Shown: positions 35,599 through 42,910 of the stretch, in pieces
Numbering within the stretch: the first letter of the stretch is position 1
Layout of the letters: each line of letters starts with the position of its first letter
Assembly: GCF_003391135.1 (NCBI RefSeq)
Contig: NZ_CP031455.1
Coordinates: 5,750,001-5,814,000, forward strand
Source: Streptoverticillium olivoreticuli subsp. olivoreticuli
GTDB lineage: Bacteria; Actinomycetota; Actinomycetes; Streptomycetales; Streptomycetaceae
DNA: 64,000 nt
Reading direction: 5' to 3'
The notes under the pieces: generated by a model
The model's input: only the letters and a program-made list of their open reading frames with translations
Database searches by the model: none
What the model was told of the DNA's origin: nothing
Made by a program: the position numbers and the translations under genes

Positions 35599-36075
35599 TC
35601 AGTCCCGTGATGCGTTGTCCGGCCACAGAACGCGCACGGGCACCCCGGTGCGGATGGCGTGGGCGACTACGTCGGCGGTGCCTCCGTAGCCGCGTGAGGG
35701 TTGGCCGTCCCACACCGCGAGCACCTCGTCGACCAGGCCGATGAGCAGTTCACTGCCTGCCATATGTGCCTGTGAGTCGGACTCCGCCATGCCCGTGTGG
35801 TGGACGTCCGAAGCGCGGTGGAGCAGTTCGTCGTAGGTCTCGTGGTGCCAGTCGGGCAGGCCGTTCCGGTACCGCTCCGCGGGGACGACGACCTCGATCC
35901 GGCCGCCGTGATCGAGCACGGCCTGCGCGAACCAGGCGTCCGGCCCGTCCGCGATGCAGCTGACACCTACGAGGCCGTCGGGTGTACGGGCGCTCACTGC
36001 CTCGACGAGTTGCTGCCGCACAAGCCGTTCGACGTCGTCGGACAGACCCCGGTGCCCGGTGATACCGATCCTCAT
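35599..36075 (-). CDS. SLOG/LOG-like Rossmann nucleotide-binding protein
   Basis: A 158-aa protein with the SLOG-superfamily signs: MRIGITGHRGL at the first strand, VGVSCIADGPDAWFAQAVLDHG, VVVPAERYRNGLP, and GYGGTADVVAHAIRTGVPVRVLW near the end (the G-G-T-A-D/E-V loop). SLOG proteins bind nucleotides or NAD-like ligands; the family includes LOG phosphoribohydrolases and sensor domains of nucleotide-based defence systems. ATG 36075 has GAGAGGGA upstream. It is the first gene of the co-directional cluster. Whether it is enzyme or sensor is open. Confidence 0.85.
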   Translation of the reverse strand: MRIGITGHRGLSDDVERLVRQQLVEAVSARTPDGLVGVSCIADGPDAWFAQAVLDHGGRIEVVVPAERYRNGLPDWHHETYDELLHRASDVHHTGMAESDSQAHMAGSELLIGLVDEVLAVWDGQPSRGYGGTADVVAHAIRTGVPVRVLWPDNASRD

Positions 36076-36250
36076 GCGTCCCTCTCGCTCACAGGCACGT
36101 TCGGTCACACGCCCGGAGCGTAGTCGCAGACCGGTATCGCATGCCCCCCCCGGGCGGAGACGGCGGGGACGCCCCGGCGTGCGGGTGGGGGGAGACGGTG
36201 CCAACGTGGAGAGTGGCAGGGTGTGCGGCCGGTGGTTAAGGAGCCCACTC

Positions 36251-36523
36251 ATGAGCGGTGCGAAGTTGTGGACGGTGGAGATCACCATCGAGGAGCACGA
36301 CCACACGGTCACGGCCGAGGCCCGGCTCACGGGCAAGAAGCCGGGGCAGCTGGTCGGTGAGGGGACGGCCCGCTGCCATCCGGCGGACGAGAACGTTCCG
36401 GAGATCGGGGACGAGCTGGCGGTGGCGCGGGCCCTGTCGGGGCTGACGCACCAGCTCGTCCACAGCGCCGTGGAGGACATCGAGGCGCACACCCAGGAGC
36501 ACGTCACAGGGCTGGACTCCTAG
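36251..36523 (+). CDS. DUF1876 (dsRBD-fold) protein
   Basis: A 90-aa protein: LWTVEITIEEHDHTVTAEAR then GEGTARCHPADENVPEIGDE and LSGLTHQLVHSAVEDIEAHT. This is the small DUF1876 family found in many copies in Streptomyces. ATG 36251 has AAGGAG upstream. The function is unknown. It is divergent from the SLOG gene and followed by a strong hairpin. Confidence 0.92.
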   Translation: MSGAKLWTVEITIEEHDHTVTAEARLTGKKPGQLVGEGTARCHPADENVPEIGDELAVARALSGLTHQLVHSAVEDIEAHTQEHVTGLDS

Positions 36524-36544
36524 GGCCGAGTACGCCCGGAGCAG

Positions 36545-36580
36545 CGTTCTGCCCCGCCGACCGGTCGACGGGGCAGAACG
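36545..36580. terminator. Strong bidirectional terminator hairpin
   Basis: CGTTCTGCCCCG and CGGGGCAGAACG (12-bp perfect stem) around a 12-base loop that is itself partly palindromic (CGACCGGTCG). It lies between the convergent DUF1876 and secreted-protein genes. Confidence 0.8.
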
Positions 36581-36611
36581 AAGGGAGAACCTCAGGGTGC
36601 GCTGCGCGCGA

Positions 36612-36920
36612 TCAGCTGTCGGTCCAGCCGTAGTTCACCACGTAGCCGTGTCCGCCGCAGTCGCCTCTGAAGATCCAGTAGCCCGGGCCGACCCACGCGC
36701 CGTACAGCCAGGTGCCGTCGGAGCACTGGGTCCAGGACTGGGTGCTGCCGTAGTCGACGCGGCAGTTGGCGGTCCAGACGGTGCCCGTGTTGCGGAAGCT
36801 GTCGCAGGACGAGACGTGCGCGGGCGCGGCCGAGGCGGCGGTCGCGCCTGCCACCAGCCCGCCGGCTGCGAGGACCGAGGATACGGCGGCGTACGTCAAG
36901 CGGCGTTTCATGAGCTTCAT
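36612..36920 (-). CDS. Small secreted protein with four cysteines
   Basis: A 102-aa protein with a clear Sec signal peptide (MKLMKRRLTYAAVSSVLAAG then GLVAGATAASA, cleavage expected near AxA at about residue 31). The mature part of about 70 residues has four cysteines (SSCDSF, ANCRV, TQCSDG, GDCGG) and many aromatic and Gly residues (YGAWVGPGYWIF). ATG 36920 has GGGAGGG upstream. It looks like the small secreted Streptomyces proteins with two disulfides; the role is unknown. Confidence 0.88.
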   Translation of the reverse strand: MKLMKRRLTYAAVSSVLAAGGLVAGATAASAAPAHVSSCDSFRNTGTVWTANCRVDYGSTQSWTQCSDGTWLYGAWVGPGYWIFRGDCGGHGYVVNYGWTDS

Positions 36921-37026
36921 GAATTCCCTCCCATGGATCGCTGCACTGGTCGACGTGAACCTATAGGCGGCGGGCCCGGGTCGAAGCGTCGAAATTCGCC
37001 AACATGTTCCCCCGCAAATTGGATCA

Positions 37027-37051
37027 GGCCCGGATCCTGGGGATCCGGGCC
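37027..37051. terminator. 11-bp perfect hairpin after the small helical protein
   Basis: GGCCCGGATCC, a TGG loop, then GGATCCGGGCC. It lies 17 bases beyond the stop of the gene at 37068. Confidence 0.6.
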
Positions 37052-37067
37052 CGGTCAAAGGGGTTGG

Positions 37068-37340
37068 CTATGATCGGCCGTCGGGATCTTCTTCCTCCAG
37101 CCGGTCCAGTTCGCGCAGCAGCGCCGCGACGGCCTCCTCCTTTTCGGATTCCGAGAGCTTCCGGTCCGAGCGCAGAATTTCGATCTTGTTTTTGAGGAAG
37201 GCGCGTTCCGCTTCCCGGTCCCGTGGCTCACGGGAGGATTTGCGGGCGAATTCCTTCCGCATGTCCGCGATCGGTGCCGGCTCCTCCGCTTCCGGGTCGC
37301 CCGGTCGGCGGTCGCTCGGCGGGCCGGGAGGCCGGGACAT
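37068..37340 (-). CDS. Small charged helical protein, 90 aa
   Basis: Mostly polar and helical. A Pro-rich start is followed by REAERAFLKNKIEILRSDRK and LSESEKEEAVAALLRELDRL. The same pattern (A-E-x-A-F-L-x-x-K-x-x-I-x-R, then L-x-x-x-E, then L-x-x-L) appears at about residues 40-80 of the protein encoded just upstream (37351-38295). No known family recognised. The gap to that gene is 10 bases, so the two form an operon. Confidence 0.75.
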   Translation of the reverse strand: MSRPPGPPSDRRPGDPEAEEPAPIADMRKEFARKSSREPRDREAERAFLKNKIEILRSDRKLSESEKEEAVAALLRELDRLEEEDPDGRS

Positions 37341-37350
37341 CGCGGCCCGC

Positions 37351-38295
37351 TCAGCTCTCTACGGCGAAGGCGTAGTTCGGGTCGAGGAAGACCGAGCGGA
37401 ATCCGGTGTTGTCGGTGCGGATATAGCTGTCGCCGCTGCTCAGCAGCTGCCAGGAGCCCCAACTGCCGCCGCTGTCCCGGGTGATCAGCATCGTGCGGAG
37501 CGCACCGAAGCGGTTGGTGTGGCTGTACGACGGCTGGAAGGTCTCGACGATCGGACCCCAGGAGCCGATCCACCCTCCGGTCTGATCCGCGAGCGCGGCG
37601 GCGTAGTCGTACTGATAGATCAGGTCGTACCGCTGGGCGGCTTGATTCCACAGCAGCGCCTGATTCCGCCAGAGGTTGGGGGAGAGCTGCCAGGTGCTGT
37701 TCCACACACCCAGAGCCTGGTAGTTCTGGCCATGGGCGGACCTGGTCATCAGATAGCTGCCCAGGGACGACCATGGAATGTCGATCTGCCAGTGATCGTC
37801 GCGCGCCCAGTCGAAGACCTTGAAACGCGGAGCGTCCTGGGCGTAATAGGAGACGAATGCCTCGAGGCCCTTGCCCGCCCTGTTCATGGCGGTGAGATAG
37901 AGCCACGTATTGACGTTGCCACCGGGCGCGGTCGGGCAGATCACTTCCCAATAGAGGGAAGTGCCCTGGGCGAAACCGGTCTTGAACGGAGTGTTGTAGA
38001 AGACGCCGTAGCCGACGCCGCCGGGCGTCGGGGCGTCCTCGCGGTCGCGCAGCCCGAGCGCCGGTTCGCCGAGCCGCTCGGCCAACTCGGTGAGCGTGGC
38101 CTGCCGTTCTGCGGGGTGCAGCGTGGGGTGCGTACGGGCGATGTGCACCTTGCTCGCCAGGAACGCCTGCTCGGCACGCTCGTCGGGCCGATAGTCGACC
38201 GCGGGGCGGAAGGTCTCGCGCTCGTCCGAGTGCGGGGCGGACGGCTCCTGGTCGGTGTTGGGTGTGGGGACGGGAGTGTCGGGTGAGTTGGTCAT
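37351..38295 (-). CDS. Unknown two-part protein: helical module plus Trp/Tyr-rich domain
   Basis: A 314-aa protein. Residues 1-35 are Pro-rich. Residues 40-85 carry the helical module shared with the next gene (RAEQAFLASKVHIARTHPTL, HPAERQATLTELAERL). The remainder is rich in Trp, Tyr, Asn and Ser and looks all-beta (VGYGVFYNTPFKTGFAQGTS; LYWEVICPTAPGG; WQIDIPWSSLGSYL; GVWNSTWQLSPNLWRNQALL). There is no signal peptide. It could bind carbohydrate or act as an effector or toxin; I cannot assign it. ATG 38295 has AGGAGG upstream. Confidence 0.8.
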   Translation of the reverse strand: MTNSPDTPVPTPNTDQEPSAPHSDERETFRPAVDYRPDERAEQAFLASKVHIARTHPTLHPAERQATLTELAERLGEPALGLRDREDAPTPGGVGYGVFYNTPFKTGFAQGTSLYWEVICPTAPGGNVNTWLYLTAMNRAGKGLEAFVSYYAQDAPRFKVFDWARDDHWQIDIPWSSLGSYLMTRSAHGQNYQALGVWNSTWQLSPNLWRNQALLWNQAAQRYDLIYQYDYAAALADQTGGWIGSWGPIVETFQPSYSHTNRFGALRTMLITRDSGGSWGSWQLLSSGDSYIRTDNTGFRSVFLDPNYAFAVES

Positions 38296-38379
38296 CGACG
38301 CGCCTCCTCTGTGTTGCGAATGCTTGCGACGCGCCCGCGGCAATACAAGAGGAATGGTGGAGATTCACCCGAATGAGGC

Positions 38380-38404
38380 GCTCCGTCCCCGGCCGGGACG
38401 GAGC
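38380..38404. terminator. 10-bp perfect hairpin after serC
   Basis: GCTCCGTCCC, a 5-base loop, then GGGACGGAGC, 9 bases beyond the serC stop. Confidence 0.6.
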
Positions 38405-38413
38405 ACCCGACGG

Positions 38414-39532
38414 TCAGAGGCGCTCGATCACATAGTCGACGCACACCGTCAGCGCCTCGACGTCCGACGGCTCGATCGCCGGGAACATCGCCACGCGCAG
38501 CTGGTTGCGGCCCAGCTTCCGGTACGGCTCGGTGTCGACGATGCCGTTCGCCCGCAGCGTCTTCGCGACCGCCGCCGCGTCCACGTCGTCGGAGAAGTCG
38601 ATCGTGCCGATGACCTGCGACCGCTTGGCCGGGTCGGAGACGAAGGGGGAAGCGTACGAGGACTTCTCCGCCCAGGTGTAGAGCCGGGAGGAGGAGTCGG
38701 CGGTCCGCGCGACCGACCAGTCCAGGCCGCCCTGCCCGTTGAGCCACTCCAGCTGCTCGTTGAGCAGGAAGAGGGTGGAGAGGGCGGGGGTGTTGTACGT
38801 CTGGTTCTTCAGGGAGTTGTCGATCGCCGTCGGCAGCGAGAAGAACTCCGGGATGTGCCGCCCGGACGCGTGGACGCGCGCCGCGCGCTCCAGGGCCGCC
38901 GGGGAGAACACGGCCAGCCACAGCCCGCCGTCGGACGCGAAGGACTTCTGCGGGGCGAAGTAGTAGACGTCGCTCTGCGCGATGTCCACGGGCAGCCCGC
39001 CCGCGCCGGACGTGGCGTCCACCAGGACGAGCGCGCCCGCGTCGGCACCCTCGACACGCCGTACGGGCGCGGCGACACCGGTGGAGGTCTCGTTGTGGGT
39101 GAAGGCGTAGACGTCGACACCCGCCTCGGCGTACGGCTCCGGGTGCGTACCCGGCTCCGAGGCGACGACCGTGGGCTCCTGGAGCCACGGCGCGAGCTTT
39201 GCCGCCTTCGCGAACTTCGAGGAGAACTCGCCGAAGGAAAGGTGCTGCGACTTGGACTCGATCAGCCCGTGCGTCGCGATGTCCCAGAAGGCGGTGGACC
39301 CGCCGTTGCCGAGGATCACCTCATAGCCCTCGGGCAGCGAGAAGAGGTCACGGACACCGTCGCGCACCTTGCCGACCAGGTTCTTGACCGGGGCCTGGCG
39401 GTGGGACGTGCCGAGCAGAGAGGTTCCGGTGGCAGCCAGGGCGCCGAGCGCCTCCGTACGCACCTTGGACGGGCCCGCGCCGAAGCGACCGTCGGCGGGC
39501 TTGATGTCAGCGGGGATCTGGATATCAGCCAC
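38414..39532 (-). CDS. serC: Phosphoserine aminotransferase
   Basis: A 372-aa PLP enzyme of serine biosynthesis, converting 3-phosphohydroxypyruvate to phosphoserine. The PLP lysine is K196 in YYFAPQKSFASDG. RFGAGPSKVR at the N-terminus, GTSHRQAPVK and FSFGEFSSKF-like segment (LSFGEFSSKFAK) match the actinobacterial SerC branch. GTG 39532 fits the family start (ADIQIPADIKPADGRFG), though the ribosome site is weak. It may also serve pyridoxal phosphate synthesis, since pdxH lies 13 kb away. Confidence 0.95.
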   Translation of the reverse strand: MADIQIPADIKPADGRFGAGPSKVRTEALGALAATGTSLLGTSHRQAPVKNLVGKVRDGVRDLFSLPEGYEVILGNGGSTAFWDIATHGLIESKSQHLSFGEFSSKFAKAAKLAPWLQEPTVVASEPGTHPEPYAEAGVDVYAFTHNETSTGVAAPVRRVEGADAGALVLVDATSGAGGLPVDIAQSDVYYFAPQKSFASDGGLWLAVFSPAALERAARVHASGRHIPEFFSLPTAIDNSLKNQTYNTPALSTLFLLNEQLEWLNGQGGLDWSVARTADSSSRLYTWAEKSSYASPFVSDPAKRSQVIGTIDFSDDVDAAAVAKTLRANGIVDTEPYRKLGRNQLRVAMFPAIEPSDVEALTVCVDYVIERL

Positions 39533-39589
39533 GCGACTGAGCCTAGCGGCACCGTGGGTGGGGCTCGAGGGTGGTCCATCGGGTGAGAT

Positions 39590-39825
39590 GGGTGCGGGTC
39601 CGTTTCCGCCTGCGGCGGGCTTTGTTCCCCACCCCGCCCCTTCCCGAAACTGGGGCTCGTGCCCCAGGCCCCCGGCTGCGGGCCGGTTCGCCGCCTGCGG
39701 CGGGAGCGTCCTCAAACGCCGGACGGGCTGAATTCGCGCACCCTGGGGGTCTGGGGGCGGAGCCCCCAGTTTCGGGAAGGGGCGGGGCCGGGGAAGAAGC
39801 CCGCCGCAGGCGCGACGGGCCGCGC
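39590..39825. repeat. Dispersed repeat, copy I (nearly full length)
   Basis: It fills most of the 328-bp divergent gap serC / oxidoreductase. The modules are TTTGTTCCCCACCCCGCCCC, CGGGAGCGTCCTCAAACGCC, GGACGGGCTGAATTCGCGCA and GTTTCGGGAAGGGGCGGGGC. It leaves only about 35-60 bp at each side for the promoters. Confidence 0.85.
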
Positions 39826-39860
39826 CCACACCCGTCCCAAAAGAGGGCACGCTGTGGGAC

Positions 39861-42794
39861 ATGAAGGAAACCCGCGATCTCCAGCGCGCCCTGAGAGCCG
39901 TCATCCAAGGAGACGTCGCCTTCGACGACGGGAGCCGCGCCCTGGTCACCATGGACGCCTCGAACTACCGGCGCGTCCCCCTCGGCGTCGTCGCGCCGCG
40001 CGACGAAGACGACGTCGAGGCGGTGCTCGCGGTCTGCCGGGAGCGCGGGGTGCCGGTCGTTGCGCGGGGTGGGGGGACGTCGATCGCCGGGCAGGCCACC
40101 GGCGTGGGCGTGGTCCTGGACTTCACCCGGCACATGGACGCGATCACCGGCATCGACCCGGAGGCCCGTACCGCCGTGGTGCAGCCGGGAGTCGTGCTGG
40201 ACGCGCTGCGGGCGGCGGCGGGGGCGTACGGGCTGACGTTCGGGCCCGACCCCTCGACGCACGCGCGGTGCACGCTCGGCGGGATGATCGGCAACAACGC
40301 GTGCGGCGCGCACTCCGTCGCCTGGGGCACGACGGCCGACAACGTAGCGGAGCTGAGGGTTCTCACCTACGGCGGGGAGCGGGCCCGGCTCGCGCGCGGC
40401 CTCGGCGGGCTGCCGCCGCGGCTGGCCGACGGGCTCCGGGGGTTCGCCGACGGGCAGTTGGCGCTGCTGCGCACGGGCTTCCCGGAGCTGCCGCGGCGGA
40501 TCTCGGGGTACGCGCTGGACCAGCTGCTGCCCGAGAAGCACGTCGACGTGGCCCGCGCCTTCACGGGGAGCGAGGGCACGCTCGGGGTGCTGACGGAGGC
40601 GACGGTCCGCCTGGTGGCGGCGCCGCGCGCCCGCGCCCTGGCGGTGCTGGGGTACGGGCACGAGAGCGCGGCAGCCGACGCGGCGCACCTGCTGCTGCCG
40701 TACGGGCCGCTGACCGTCGAAGGCATGGCCGCCGACCTCGTGGGCGACGCCTCCGCGCTGCCGCGGGGCACGGCCTGGCTGTTCGTGGAGACCGGCGGGG
40801 ACTCGGCGGACGGGGCGGCGGCCCGCGCGCGGGAGATCGTACGGGCGGCGGCGCCGGAGACGACCGGGCACACGGTGCTCACCGACCCGGCGGCGCAGCG
40901 CGCGCTGTGGCGCGTACGGGACGACGCCGCCGGCACGGCCACCCGCATGCCGGACGGCACCGAGGCGTGGCCCGGCTGGGAGGACTGCGCGGTCCCACCG
41001 GCCCGGCTGGGCGCGTATCTGCGGGAATTCCGGGCGCTGTTGGGCCGCCACGGGCTGCGCGGCGCGCCGTACGGGCACTTCGGCGACGGCTGCGTCCACG
41101 TACGCGTCGACTTCGACCTGGTGAGCGCGGACGGGGTGCGGCGCTTCCGGGAGTTCTCCGGGGAGGTCGCGGAGCTGGTCGTCGCGCACGGCGGCTCGCT
41201 GTCGGGCGAGCACGGCGACGGGCAGGCGCGGGCGGAGCTGCTGCCCAGGATGTACGGGCCTGAGCTGGTGCGGGCCTTCGAGCGCTTCAAGGACCTCTGG
41301 GACCCGGCGAACGGCCTCAACCCCGGCATGCTCGTCCGCCCCCACCGCCTGGACGAGAACCTCCGCTTCGCACCCCTGCCCAAGGGCCCGGTGCCCGTGG
41401 AGTTCACCTATCCGGGTGATGGCGGGGACTTCACGGCGGCGGTCCGGCGGTGCGTGGGCGTCGCCAAGTGCCGCGAGACGTCCGTGGGCGGCACGGCCGT
41501 GATGTGCCCCTCGTACCGCGTGACGCGCGAGGAACGGCACTCCACGCGCGGCCGCGCCCGCCTGCTGCACGAGATGCTGGCGGGCGAGGTCGTGCGGGAC
41601 GGCTGGCGCTCGGAGGAGGTGCGGGAGGCGCTCGACCTGTGCCTGTCGTGCAAGGGGTGCCGCAGCGACTGCCCTGTGGGCGTGGACATGGCCACGTACA
41701 AGGCGGAGTTCCTCCACCACCACTATGCGGGGCGGGTGCGGCCCGCGGGGCACTACTCGATGGGGTGGCTGCCGGTGTGGTTGCGGGGGGTTTCGGTTTT
41801 GCGGCTGAGTGGGCTGCTCAATGCGCTGGCGCGCGGGCCGTTGGGGGCGGTGGCCAAGCGGGTTGGGGGGATCGCGCGGGAACGGGCCTTGCCGGTGCTG
41901 CCGCCGATGACGTTCCGGGAGTGGTGGGCTTTTTCCCCTACCCGCCCCTTCCCGCTGTATCGGATTATGCGGCTCCGCCGCGTGAGGGGCTCCGCCCCGG
42001 ACCCCGAAGCACGCTCCGCGCGCTGTCCTCAAACGCCGGACGGGCTGGATCTTCCGGATCGCGTCCACATCGTGCTGTGGCCCGACACCTTCACCAACTA
42101 CCTCGCCCCGAACGTCGGCCGTGCCGCCGTCGCCGTACTCCAGGACGCCGGCCTCACCCCCACCCTCCCCGCAAAAACCACATGCTGCGCCCTCACCTGG
42201 ATCTCCACCGGCCAGCTCAGGACCGCCCGGCGGAAGCTCAAGCAGACCCTTGACACCATGGCCCCCGCCCTCGACGCCGGGCTCACCGTCACCGTTCTCG
42301 AACCGAGCTGCGCCGCCGCGCTCCGTACCGACCTGCCCGAGCTGCTCCCCGACGACCCGCGCGCGCACCGGCTCGCCGCCTCCGTCCGCACCTTCGCCCA
42401 GACGCTCGAAGAGCTCGCCCCGCACTGGGAGCCGCCGCGCCTCGACCGTCCCGTCGTCGGTCAGACGCACTGCCATCAGCACGCCGTGCTGGGGGATGAC
42501 GCGGAGCGGAGGTTGAGGCGAAGAGCAGGACTCCACGGAGAGTTGAGCGGCGGATGCTGCGGCCTCGCCGGGAACTTCGGGTTCGAGAAAGGTCATTACG
42601 ACGTGTCCGTGGCCTGCGCGGAGGAGCAACTGCTGCCGTCCGTGCGCGGGGCGGAAGAAGGGGCGGAGGTGCTGGCCGACGGGTTCTCCTGCCGTACGCA
42701 GCTGGCGCAGCTGGCGGGGCGGCGCGGGCGCCACCTGGCGGAGGTGCTCGCGGAGGGGATCGCCGGCAACTCCCGTCAGTACGGCGAAAAATAA
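39861..42794 (+). CDS. FAD-linked oxidase / Fe-S oxidoreductase fusion with an in-frame repeat insertion
   Basis: A 977-aa protein fusing a GlcD/D-lactate-dehydrogenase-like FAD domain to a GlcF-like Fe-S domain. FAD site: VVARGGGTSIAGQATG and DPSTHARCTLGGMIGNNACG. FAD-oxidase C domain: GHFGDGCVHVRVDFD, GGSLSGEHGDG. Fe-S motifs: CVGVAKCRE with VMCPSY, and CLSCKGCRSDCPVG. The C-terminal CCG-type cysteine-rich repeats are ATTCCALTW-like (KTTCCALTWISTG) and GGCCGLAGNFGFE. It probably oxidises a 2-hydroxy acid and passes electrons to quinone. Residues about 691-731 are translated from a copy of the dispersed repeat, just before IVLWPDTFTNYL. ATG 39861 has a weak ribosome site. Confidence 0.93.
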   Translation: MKETRDLQRALRAVIQGDVAFDDGSRALVTMDASNYRRVPLGVVAPRDEDDVEAVLAVCRERGVPVVARGGGTSIAGQATGVGVVLDFTRHMDAITGIDPEARTAVVQPGVVLDALRAAAGAYGLTFGPDPSTHARCTLGGMIGNNACGAHSVAWGTTADNVAELRVLTYGGERARLARGLGGLPPRLADGLRGFADGQLALLRTGFPELPRRISGYALDQLLPEKHVDVARAFTGSEGTLGVLTEATVRLVAAPRARALAVLGYGHESAAADAAHLLLPYGPLTVEGMAADLVGDASALPRGTAWLFVETGGDSADGAAARAREIVRAAAPETTGHTVLTDPAAQRALWRVRDDAAGTATRMPDGTEAWPGWEDCAVPPARLGAYLREFRALLGRHGLRGAPYGHFGDGCVHVRVDFDLVSADGVRRFREFSGEVAELVVAHGGSLSGEHGDGQARAELLPRMYGPELVRAFERFKDLWDPANGLNPGMLVRPHRLDENLRFAPLPKGPVPVEFTYPGDGGDFTAAVRRCVGVAKCRETSVGGTAVMCPSYRVTREERHSTRGRARLLHEMLAGEVVRDGWRSEEVREALDLCLSCKGCRSDCPVGVDMATYKAEFLHHHYAGRVRPAGHYSMGWLPVWLRGVSVLRLSGLLNALARGPLGAVAKRVGGIARERALPVLPPMTFREWWAFSPTRPFPLYRIMRLRRVRGSAPDPEARSARCPQTPDGLDLPDRVHIVLWPDTFTNYLAPNVGRAAVAVLQDAGLTPTLPAKTTCCALTWISTGQLRTARRKLKQTLDTMAPALDAGLTVTVLEPSCAAALRTDLPELLPDDPRAHRLAASVRTFAQTLEELAPHWEPPRLDRPVVGQTHCHQHAVLGDDAERRLRRRAGLHGELSGGCCGLAGNFGFEKGHYDVSVACAEEQLLPSVRGAEEGAEVLADGFSCRTQLAQLAGRRGRHLAEVLAEGIAGNSRQYGEK
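41931..42054. repeat. Dispersed repeat, copy J, inside a coding sequence
   Basis: TTTTTCCCCTACCCGCCCC, GGGGCTCCGCCCCGGACCCC, GAAGCACGCTCCGCGCGCTG and TCCTCAAACGCCGGACGGGC follow each other as in the intergenic copies A, F and K. The reading frame stays open through about 41 codons. Confidence 0.88.
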
Positions 42795-42797
42795 AGG

Positions 42798-42809
42798 CAA
42801 GCACGCTTG
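42798..42809 (+). promoter_or_regulatory. Candidate TetR operator before the Atu-like operon
   Basis: CAAGC-AC-GCTTG, followed by CTTGTTT, in an AT-richer patch about 100 bases before the operon's first start. Such AAGC/GCTT dyads are usual for TetR regulators of acyl-CoA genes, and the operon ends with a TetR gene. Confidence 0.45.
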
Positions 42810-42910
42810 CTTGTTTCTCCGGGGGCTGGGACGCTCGGTGCCGGCGGAAACGTCAGGCACGGGGGTAGGCGCAGCCGTTCGTCACATCACCTGTCCCAGA
42901 GGAGTACGCG

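Noticed and set aside
36144..36151. Run of eight C as a phase-variable tract
   Set aside because: It lies in a non-coding divergent gap and is not long by the standard of this genome; nothing suggests switching.
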